Source of the DNA: CADCTB01 sp964479465
GTDB taxonomy: Bacteria > Actinomycetota > Acidimicrobiia > Acidimicrobiales > AC-14
DNA: 28,329 nt
Assembly: GCA_964479465.1 (NCBI GenBank)
Contig: CAYZMG010000057.1
Span: forward strand, 1-28,329
Direction: 5' to 3'
The notes below the pieces were generated by a model that had not been told where the DNA came from, ran no database searches, and saw only the letters and a program-made list of their open reading frames with translations. Position numbers and translations under genes: made by a program. Shown piece after piece: positions 15,511 to 21,949 of the stretch. Positions within the stretch are counted from its first letter, which is position 1. Each line of letters opens with the position of its first letter.

Positions 15511-17004
15511 TCAGCCTGCCTCGGCGCCGGCCCGGTACGCCTTCACCTGGGCGTCGACCTCGGCGTCGCTCCACCCCAGCTCCGGGGCCACGAGCTTGGC
15601 CACGCCGGCGGCGGCGTCCACCGACGCGTCCCGGGCCAGGACGAGCGAGCGGGTCCGGCGGGCCAGCACGTCGTCGACGGTGCGGGCCATCTCGTAGCGG
15701 GCGGCGTACACGGCCTCGGCCCGCTGGTAGGGGAGGGTGGGCACCAGCGGCTCGGCCAGCGCCGGCTCGGCGGCGATCATGGCCCGCACCACCCGGGCCT
15801 CGCTCCCGTAGCGGCCGGCCAGGTGGTCGGACGACGTCGAGTCGCCGGCGCCGGCGGCGCCCCGCAGGGCCAGGCGGGCCGTCCGCGAGGCAGACCGGGG
15901 CCGGCCGAGCACACCCTGGACCTCATCGACGGTGTCGGCGGCCATGGCCCGGTAGGTCGTGAGCTTGCCGCCGGCGATGGTGACCACGCCGCCGGCGCCA
16001 CGGGTCACCCGGTGGCGCCGGGACAGGTCGGCGCTGCGCACGCTGCCGGCGCCGGCGCCGGCGACGAGGGGTCGCAGGCCGGCCCAGGCGCCGACGACGT
16101 CGCCGGCGGTGAGCGTGGTCGTCAGCGCCGCGTTCACGGCGTCGAGCAGGTAGGCGGTGTCCTCCGCGGTGCAGGCCGGCGAGTCCAGAGGCCCGTCGTA
16201 GTCGGTGTCGGTGGTGCCGATGTAGACCCGGTCGGTGCCGGCCCAGGGGACGACGAAGATCGACCGCCCGTCGGCGGGCACGGGCAGGACGAGGGCGACG
16301 CTGGTGGGCACGAGCGCCGCCGGCACGGTGACGTGGACCCCCTTGGCCGGGCGGATGGTGGCCGGGCCGGCGCCGGCGAGGGCATCGCCCCAGACGCCGG
16401 TGGCGTTGACGACCACCGATGCCCGCACCTCGATCTCTCGCCCGCCGGCGGCGATGACCGCCCCGGCGCCCGGGAGCAGCGCCCGCACGGGGGCGTGGTT
16501 GGCGGCGACGGCCCGGTGGTCGAGCACCGCGGTGCGGACCACGGCCAGGGTGAGGCGGGCGTCATCCGCGTGGGCATCGAGGTACAGGTGGCCCCCGACC
16601 AGGCCATCGGTGCGCAGGGCCGGCGCTCGGGTGACCGTGTCGGCCACCGACAGCCGGCGGTGCAACGAGCCGATGCGGAACCCCCCGATGAGGTCGTAGG
16701 TCCACAGGGCTGCCGAAATGGCCCGCATCTTGGCCCGGCTGCCGTAGGCCGGGATCAGGAAGGGGAGGGGTCGCACCAGGTGGGGGGCGTTCTCCAGCAG
16801 GCGCTGGCGCTCGGTGAGGGCCTGGGCCACCAGGCCGTAGTCGCCCTGGCTCAGGTACCGCAGGCCGCCGTGGACCAGCTTGGACGACCTCGACGAGGTG
16901 CCGGCACCGAAGTCGCGCCGCTCGACAAGGGCGGTACGCAGGCCGCGGGAGGCGGCGTCGAGGGCGACGCCGGCGCCCGTGATCCCCCCGCCGACCACCA
17001 GCAC
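15511..17004 (-). CDS. glpD: Aerobic glycerol-3-phosphate dehydrogenase
   Basis: GlpD oxidises sn-glycerol-3-phosphate to DHAP with FAD and passes electrons to quinone at the membrane. The N-terminal FAD motif is VVGGGITGAGVALDAASRG, followed by the family signature GTSSRSSKLVHGGLRYL (~35-51), the substrate-domain IGTTDTDYDG (~233-242) and a C-terminal DAO_C helical domain. As drawn, 497 residues start at a GTG (17004) that leaves almost nothing before the first beta strand. The frame upstream still looks like protein (LSFDRNVALERLATDRFD) back to a CTG at 17058, and an ATG at 17086 sits one frame away. The true start may therefore be non-standard or hit by a frameshift. It is the first gene of the glycerol operon. 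Confidence 0.9.
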   Translation of the reverse strand: MLVVGGGITGAGVALDAASRGLRTALVERRDFGAGTSSRSSKLVHGGLRYLSQGDYGLVAQALTERQRLLENAPHLVRPLPFLIPAYGSRAKMRAISAALWTYDLIGGFRIGSLHRRLSVADTVTRAPALRTDGLVGGHLYLDAHADDARLTLAVVRTAVLDHRAVAANHAPVRALLPGAGAVIAAGGREIEVRASVVVNATGVWGDALAGAGPATIRPAKGVHVTVPAALVPTSVALVLPVPADGRSIFVVPWAGTDRVYIGTTDTDYDGPLDSPACTAEDTAYLLDAVNAALTTTLTAGDVVGAWAGLRPLVAGAGAGSVRSADLSRRHRVTRGAGGVVTIAGGKLTTYRAMAADTVDEVQGVLGRPRSASRTARLALRGAAGAGDSTSSDHLAGRYGSEARVVRAMIAAEPALAEPLVPTLPYQRAEAVYAARYEMARTVDDVLARRTRSLVLARDASVDAAAGVAKLVAPELGWSDAEVDAQVKAYRAGAEAG

Positions 17005-17140
17005 GTCGAAGCGGTCGGTGGCCAGGCGCTCCAGGGCGACGTTGCGGTCGAAGCTCAGCGGGCGGTCAGCTCGAGGCCTGGGTCATGGGCGCATCCTACG
17101 GGCGCCGCCGCCGACAGCCGGGTGCCCGAGCGCAAAGAAG

Positions 17141-17170
17141 TTGTGTTTGGCAACGGATTGGTTGGATAAT
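17141..17170 (+). promoter_or_regulatory. Probable sigma-70-type promoter of whiB
   Basis: A -35-like TTGTGT (17141-17146) and a -10-like GATAAT (17165-17170) are separated by 18 bases. They lie about 80 bases upstream of the whiB start in an unusually AT-rich patch of the glpD-whiB divergent intergenic region. This is a pattern match only. Confidence 0.5.
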
Positions 17171-17249
17171 TCTCCTCTGGTGGTTTCCATTCGGTGTGAA
17201 CGGGGCACCAAGGTTTGGAACCGAGCCGGGAGAGGAAGGTGATACCGCA

Positions 17250-17489
17250 ATGGATCTGTCCTGGCGTCTCCGAGGCGCGTGCCGCGGGCTGGACCCCGAA
17301 ATTTTCTACGCTGCCGGCGAGGATGAAGGCGTGGACCGGGCGAAGGCGGTCTGCAACACGTGTGTAGTGCAACAGCAGTGTCTGGAGTTCGCGCTGGCGA
17401 ACCGGGAGTCCGAGGGGGTCTGGGGCGGCGCCACCGAGAAGGAACGCCGCCGCATCCTTCGCCAGCGCCGCAAGACCGCGGCTGCATAG
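17250..17489 (+). CDS. WhiB-family iron-sulfur transcription regulator
   Basis: WhiB-like proteins bind a 4Fe-4S cluster and control transcription with sigma factors in actinobacteria. This 79-residue protein has all four cluster cysteines (C11, C35, C38, C44; CNTC plus a C six residues later), the GVWGG turn (56-60) and a basic C-terminal tail (KERRRILRQRRK) that would bind DNA. The ATG at 17250 has an AGAGGAAGG Shine-Dalgarno at 17231-17239. Length is typical for WhiB1/WhiB2-type proteins. The long upstream region is shared with the divergent glpD, so a link with the glycerol operon is possible but not shown. The subtype is not assigned. Confidence 0.95.
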   Translation: MDLSWRLRGACRGLDPEIFYAAGEDEGVDRAKAVCNTCVVQQQCLEFALANRESEGVWGGATEKERRRILRQRRKTAAA

Positions 17490-17537
17490 CGGGAACCCTG
17501 GGACAGGGGCCGGCGGGGGCCGCTACCGTCCCATGCT

Positions 17538-18584
17538 GTGACCCTCGACGATCTTGGTGGGTGGCCGGCGGTGCTCGGCCCCCTGACTGCCGGCCGTGAC
17601 CTCACTGCGGAGCAGGTGACGGCGGCCGTCACCGTCATCCTCCAGGGCGAGGCGTCGCCGGCCCAGATCGCCGCCTTCGCGGTCGGCATGCGCATGAAGG
17701 GCGAGACGGTGGAGGAGCTGGCCACGCTCCTCGACGTCATGCGGGCGTTCGGCCAGCGGGTCGAGCTGGCCGCCGGCACCGACGCCCTCGATACCTGCGG
17801 CACCGGTGGAGACCGGGCCTGCACCATCAACGCCTCCACCGTCGCCGCCCTGGTCGTGGCCGGCGCCGGCGCCAAGGTGTGCAAGCACGGGAACCGGTCG
17901 CAGTCATCCCAGTGCGGGTCGGCCGACCTGCTCGAGGCCCTTGGTGTGCAGATCTCCCTGGCGCCGGCCGAGGTGGCCGCCTGCGTGGAGCGGGCGGGCA
18001 TGGGGTTCTGCTTCGCCCCCCGCTACCACCCCGCCTTCCGCCACGTGGGCCCCACCCGCAAGGAGTTGGGCGTGCCGACGGTGTTCAACTTCCTGGGCCC
18101 GGTGGCGAACCCCGCCGGAGTCCGCCATCAGGTGCTGGGCGTCAGCGACCCAGCCATGGCCACCAAGCTCATCGGCGTCCTCCAGGCTCGGGGCGCCGAG
18201 CGATCGCTGGTGGTCTACGGCCATGACGGCCTCGACGAGCTGTCGACGATCACCACCTCCACCGTGTTGGAGCTGCGCGACGGCGAGGTGCGCACCTACG
18301 ACGTCGACCCCAGGTCCCTGGGGCTGAAGCCGGCCACCCTGGACGACATCCAGGGGGGTGACCCGGCCACGAACGCCGACCTGGCCCGCCGCATCCTCGA
18401 CGGCGAGCCCGGCCCCCGCCGGGAGTTCGTGCTGCTCAACGCGGCCGCCGGCCTGGTGGCCGCCGGCGTGGCCGACAGCCTGGCCGCCGGCCTGGAGGCG
18501 GCCACCGCCTCGGTCGACGAGGGCCACGCCGGTGCCGCCCTCGAGCGCCTGGTGGCCGTGTCCAACGAAGCGCCGGCGAACTAG
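17538..18584 (+). CDS. trpD: Anthranilate phosphoribosyltransferase
   Basis: TrpD joins anthranilate and PRPP to phosphoribosylanthranilate in tryptophan synthesis. This 348-residue protein has the PRPP-binding DTCGTGGD (85-92), the metal/PRPP loop KHGNRSQSSQCGSAD (116-130) and the anthranilate-contacting RYHPAFRHVGPTRKELG, followed by FNFLGPVANPA. Length and domain order match the family. The GTG start at 17538 precedes TLDDLGGW. No other trp genes are adjacent, which is common in actinobacteria with scattered trp genes. Its stop codon shares a CTAG with the stop of the convergent nuclease gene, so the two genes overlap by four bases. Confidence 0.95.
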   Translation: MTLDDLGGWPAVLGPLTAGRDLTAEQVTAAVTVILQGEASPAQIAAFAVGMRMKGETVEELATLLDVMRAFGQRVELAAGTDALDTCGTGGDRACTINASTVAALVVAGAGAKVCKHGNRSQSSQCGSADLLEALGVQISLAPAEVAACVERAGMGFCFAPRYHPAFRHVGPTRKELGVPTVFNFLGPVANPAGVRHQVLGVSDPAMATKLIGVLQARGAERSLVVYGHDGLDELSTITTSTVLELRDGEVRTYDVDPRSLGLKPATLDDIQGGDPATNADLARRILDGEPGPRREFVLLNAAAGLVAAGVADSLAAGLEAATASVDEGHAGAALERLVAVSNEAPAN

Positions 18585-20242
18585 CGCCCGGCCCGCACCT
18601 TCGCCGGCTCGAACCGGGGCAGGCGGGGCACCGGCATGCTCCACGGCTCCTCGCAGTGCACCAGCCGCACCGAGCGGGCCTCGGCCTCCAGCCACGAGAC
18701 CACGCAGGCCAGCTCGTCGACCAGGTGGCGGGGGAGGGGCAGCGCCGGCCCGGGATCCTCGCCGTCGGGGTCGACGTCGACCAGGCTGAGCTGGCCGCCG
18801 GCCTCGGTGATCAGCCGGCCGCCGCGCAGGACCAGCCTCCGGGGCCGGGCGCCGGCATCGCCCGCCACCTCGATCTCCACCCGGCCGGCCCGGCGCAGGG
18901 CGTCGAACTGCCGCTGGCGACCCAGGGCCCGGGACAGGGCCGCGGCCCGGTCGCGCATGTCGGCCGCCTCCTCGTAGCGCTCGGCCGCAGCCAGCGCGGC
19001 CATGCGCTCCCGCAGGGGGTCGAGCAGGATCGACGGGTCGCCGGAGAGCCCCCGGACCAAACGGTCGACGATCTCGGTGTACGCCGGCCGGGAGATCCCT
19101 CCGGCGCATGGGCACACTGCCACCCCCAGCTGGGCCGGGGCGCAGGGCCCGGCCACCGGGCACTTGGGCACCTTGGCCGTGCACCGGCGGATGGGGACGG
19201 CCGACTCGATGGCGTCGGCCACCAGGCGGGCGGTACGGGTGGAGCCCATGGGGCCGAGATAGACGCAGCCGTCGCCCGCCCGGGGCGAGCGCACCACCGA
19301 GAGCCGGGGAAAGGCCTCGTCGAGGGTGAGCTTGAGGTAGGCGTAGCGGCTCCAGAGCTTGGAGCGGGCGTTGAACGGCGGCTGGTGGCGGTGGATCAGC
19401 CGGACCTCCAGGACCGACGCCTCCAGTGTGCCGGCGCACACGACGTGGTCGATGGCCTCGGTCTCCCGCAGGAGCTGGGAGATCTTGCGGCGGTCGTCGC
19501 CCCCGAAGTACGAGCGCACCCGGGCCCGCAGGTTGGTGGCCTTGCCCACGTACAGCACCCGGCCACCGCCGCCCCGGAACAGGTAGACGCCGGGCCGGCG
19601 GGGCAGGTTCTTGGTGAGGCGGAGCTTGCCCATCTGCGGGTGGGCCCGCACCGTCGGGAGCTCGAAGAGGTCGTCGAGGCCCAGCACGCCGAGGTTCCCG
19701 GCCCGCTCCAGCAGGGTGTGGAGCAGGTCACCGGTGGCCAGGGCGTCGGCCAGGGCCCGGTGGCTGGGCTTGTGGGGGAGCCGGAGCCGCTCGGCGAGGG
19801 TGCCGAGCTGGCAGTTGGGCACTTCGTCGCGCACCAGCCGCCGGGCCAGGGCGCAGGTGTCCACCCAGCGGTTGGTCAGGGGCTGGCGGCCCGAGAGCAG
19901 CAACGCCGATTGGAGGAACCGGAGGTCGAAGCGGACGTTGTGGCCCACGATCACCGCCGAGCCCAGGAACTCGAGGAACGACGGCAGCACCTCTTCGATC
20001 CACGGCGCCGGCAGCACCATGGCCTCGGTGATCCCGGTGAGGAAGGTGATCTCCGGCGGGATGCCGACTCCGGGGTTCACCAGGGTCTGGAACGTCCCCA
20101 GGCACTCGCCGCCCCGCAATTTCACCGCTCCCACCTCGGTGATGGCGCACTCCGGTGGTGCGGCGCCGGTGGTCTCCAGGTCGAGGACACAGAAGGTCAC
20201 CTGGTGGAGAGGGACGCCCAGGTCGTCGAAGCTGCGCTGCAC
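18581..20242 (-). CDS. DEDDh exonuclease fused to a UvrC/Cho-like GIY-YIG endonuclease
   Basis: This 553-residue protein joins two DNA-processing modules. Residues ~15-180 are a DnaQ-like 3'-5' exonuclease with D21 and E23 (LDLETTG), D106 (GHNVRFD), H161 and D166 (HRALAD). Residues ~215-300 are a GIY-YIG nuclease (PGVYLFRG ... VLYVGKATNLRARV) like the UvrC N-terminal domain and Cho. A cysteine-rich segment follows (CTAKVPKC ... CPCAGG), then a UVR-like helical part (ERYEEAADMRDRAAAL). The UvrC C-terminal endonuclease and HhH domains are absent. Similar fusions are known in actinobacteria, including mycobacteria. The GTG start at 20242 lies 15 bases from a near-consensus SOS box, pointing to LexA control and a role in nucleotide excision repair. 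Confidence 0.92.
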   Translation of the reverse strand: MQRSFDDLGVPLHQVTFCVLDLETTGAAPPECAITEVGAVKLRGGECLGTFQTLVNPGVGIPPEITFLTGITEAMVLPAPWIEEVLPSFLEFLGSAVIVGHNVRFDLRFLQSALLLSGRQPLTNRWVDTCALARRLVRDEVPNCQLGTLAERLRLPHKPSHRALADALATGDLLHTLLERAGNLGVLGLDDLFELPTVRAHPQMGKLRLTKNLPRRPGVYLFRGGGGRVLYVGKATNLRARVRSYFGGDDRRKISQLLRETEAIDHVVCAGTLEASVLEVRLIHRHQPPFNARSKLWSRYAYLKLTLDEAFPRLSVVRSPRAGDGCVYLGPMGSTRTARLVADAIESAVPIRRCTAKVPKCPVAGPCAPAQLGVAVCPCAGGISRPAYTEIVDRLVRGLSGDPSILLDPLRERMAALAAAERYEEAADMRDRAAALSRALGRQRQFDALRRAGRVEIEVAGDAGARPRRLVLRGGRLITEAGGQLSLVDVDPDGEDPGPALPLPRHLVDELACVVSWLEAEARSVRLVHCEEPWSMPVPRLPRFEPAKVRAGR

Positions 20243-20257
20243 CGCGGCGCACGCTAG

Positions 20258-20273
20258 GCGAACATACGTTCGA
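20258..20273. promoter_or_regulatory. LexA-binding SOS box
   Basis: GCGAACATACGTTCGA matches the actinobacterial SOS box TCGAACATACGTTCGA at 15 of 16 positions and has perfect half-sites CGAAC and GTTCG around ATAC. It lies 16 bases upstream of the nuclease-fusion start on one side and 42 bases upstream of the zinc-ribbon gene on the other, so it may control either or both. Confidence 0.85.
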
Positions 20274-20314
20274 CACGCAAGCGAGCCCCGGGCTGCGCCC
20301 TAGAGTGGCATGCC

Positions 20315-20539
20315 GTGCCTCCCGTCCGCTACCGCTGCGCCACTTGCGGCAACCTGACCCGCTTCGACGTCACCGTCACCCGCCGGACCAGGGGGTTCCA
20401 CCACTACTCCCTCGGGGGTGAGCTGGCCATCGAGGACGAAGAAGTTCTCAGCGAGACGGTCGAGGAGGTCACCTGCCGCTGGTGCGGCTCGGCCAAGGCG
20501 ATCGAGACGCTGACCTCCGTCGAGGACTTGGAGAGCTGA
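20315..20539 (+). CDS. Small zinc-ribbon protein
   Basis: This 74-residue protein has two CxxC knuckles, C8/C11 (YRCATCGN) and C54/C57 (TCRWCGS), separated by a beta-hairpin-like middle (RRTRGFHHYSLGGELAIEDE). This is the layout of a zinc ribbon. It resembles small FmdB-like or uncharacterised actinobacterial zinc-ribbon proteins, and no specific role can be read. The GTG start at 20315 is supported by RYRCATCG appearing at once, as in related proteins. It is divergent from the SOS-boxed nuclease and overlaps or abuts the start of the NYN-domain gene, so those two are probably co-expressed. Confidence 0.8.
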   Translation: MPPVRYRCATCGNLTRFDVTVTRRTRGFHHYSLGGELAIEDEEVLSETVEEVTCRWCGSAKAIETLTSVEDLES

Positions 20540-21861
20540 CGCCGGCGCTCGACAAGCTCCTGCGGCCGGCGCTCGAGGCCGCCGTGCGGGTGGCCCGGTC
20601 GGGGGAGGAGGACACGCCCATCGTGCCCGCCCCGGTCGCCCTGCGCCCGTTCCTCAACTTCGCCAAGCTGTCGTCTTCGGCGGTGTCCGCCGCCCGGCGG
20701 GCCGTCGACGGGGACGAGGAGTTCCGGGCCCGGGTGGCCGAGGACGTCTCCGAGGGCGAGGTCGGTCGGGCGGGTTGGCTGTGGCTCACGCGACCTGACG
20801 GCTGGCAGGAGGAGCTCGACGTCCTGGCCTCCGGCGCGGCCGAGGCCGGTCAGGCCAAGGTCGAACGCCGGGCCGAGAACGAGGCCCGGCGCCGGCTGGA
20901 GGGCGCCGAGGCCGCCACCCGGCGGGCTGAGGCCGCGGCGGCATCGGCCCAGGCCGAGTCGGCCCGGGCGACCACCGCCCTCGCCGAGGAGCGCCGGGCG
21001 CGCCGGGCCGCCGCCGAGGAAGCGGGGGACCTGGCCGGGCGCCTGGAGCGGGTCACCGGGGAGCGCGACAAGGCCCGCAACGAGCGCGACCGGGCCCGTG
21101 AGGAGGGCAGCCGGGCCCGTCGCCGGGTGGCCGAGTTGGGCGAGGCCCTCGATGCGCTCCGCAACGCCCCGCCGCCGGCCCCCGAGCCCCCCGCCCCCGA
21201 GCCCGCGGAGCCCGCGGAGGTCGTCGCCGCCGCCGAGGTGCGCCGGGCCGGCGCCGCCCTGTTCCACGCCGCCGGCGCCGCCGCCGGCATGGCCGAGTCC
21301 CTCCGGCGGGCGGCCGAGGCCCTGGGCGCCGGCCCCCCGCCGCCGGCGCCGGCCGATGCCCCCTCAGCCCCGCCCGCGTCCCCGCCCCGCCGGCCCCGCC
21401 CGCCTCGGCGCGTTCCCGTCCCCCTGCCCCCGGGAGTGCTCGACGACTCGGTCGAGGCCGCCGACCACCTGTTTCGGGTGCCGCGCATCATCGTCCTGGT
21501 CGACGGCTACAACGCCTCCCAGCGCGGCTGGTACGACCTGCCCATCCCCGAGCAGCGCCGGCGCCTGGTCGACGCCCTCACCGAGATGGCCATGCGCTCG
21601 GGCGCTGATGTGACGGTCATCTTCGACGGCGCAGAGTCGGCGTGGCCGCTGGCGGTCCCGAAGACCACCCCGCTGGTCAAGGTCAGCTTCTCGCCGGCCG
21701 ACGTCGAGGCCGACGATGTCATCCTGGCCCGGGTGGCCGACATCGACCCGTCCCGTCCCGTCCTCGTCGCCTCCAGCGACCGGCGGGTCTCCGACGGCGC
21801 CGTAGCCCAGGGCGCCAACGTCATCTCCTCCGACCAGCTGCTCGCCGCATTGCGCCGTTGA
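20482..21861 (+). CDS. Coiled-coil NYN-domain (PIN-like) ribonuclease-type protein
   Basis: The C-terminal ~135 residues form an NYN/YacP-like domain: IIVLVDGYNASQRGW with D341, VTVIFDGAES, and the acidic EADDVILARV and VASSDRRVSD strands. These acidic residues would bind the metal of a PIN-like nuclease. The N-terminal ~110 residues are a conserved helical region. A long Ala/Arg/Glu coiled coil (~115-235) and Pro/Ala-rich linkers follow. The start is uncertain. The GTG at 20482 overlaps the zinc-ribbon gene by 58 bases. A CTG at 20536, whose last two bases belong to that gene's TGA, or a GTG at 20584 are alternatives. NYN proteins act on RNA in decay or maturation; the target is unknown. Confidence 0.82.
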   Translation: MRLGQGDRDADLRRGLGELTPALDKLLRPALEAAVRVARSGEEDTPIVPAPVALRPFLNFAKLSSSAVSAARRAVDGDEEFRARVAEDVSEGEVGRAGWLWLTRPDGWQEELDVLASGAAEAGQAKVERRAENEARRRLEGAEAATRRAEAAAASAQAESARATTALAEERRARRAAAEEAGDLAGRLERVTGERDKARNERDRAREEGSRARRRVAELGEALDALRNAPPPAPEPPAPEPAEPAEVVAAAEVRRAGAALFHAAGAAAGMAESLRRAAEALGAGPPPPAPADAPSAPPASPPRRPRPPRRVPVPLPPGVLDDSVEAADHLFRVPRIIVLVDGYNASQRGWYDLPIPEQRRRLVDALTEMAMRSGADVTVIFDGAESAWPLAVPKTTPLVKVSFSPADVEADDVILARVADIDPSRPVLVASSDRRVSDGAVAQGANVISSDQLLAALRR

Positions 21862-21949
21862 GGGCCGGCCAGCATTTACCGGTGAAGGAAACAAAGTGTT
21901 CATCTGAAACCGGTCGACCCCAGCCGGCGGTCATGGAAAGGTTCACCGA

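Noticed and set aside
14173..17169. Open plus-strand frame of 998 codons opposite the glycerol operon
   Set aside because: It is an antisense shadow of high-GC genes: the opposite strand encodes glpD and the FAD oxidase with full motifs, and this frame is Gly/Ala/Arg/His-rich with no family signature.
17490..17537. TGGGAC/GTCCCA inverted repeat between whiB and trpD as a terminator
   Set aside because: The arms are only six bases, the loop is long and no T-tract follows.
21862..21949. Possible GlnR-type nitrogen regulator site upstream of glnD (two GAAAC motifs)
   Set aside because: The GAAAC motifs are 18 bases apart and the paired GTnAC half-sites are missing or wrongly spaced, so the match to the known GlnR box is too weak.
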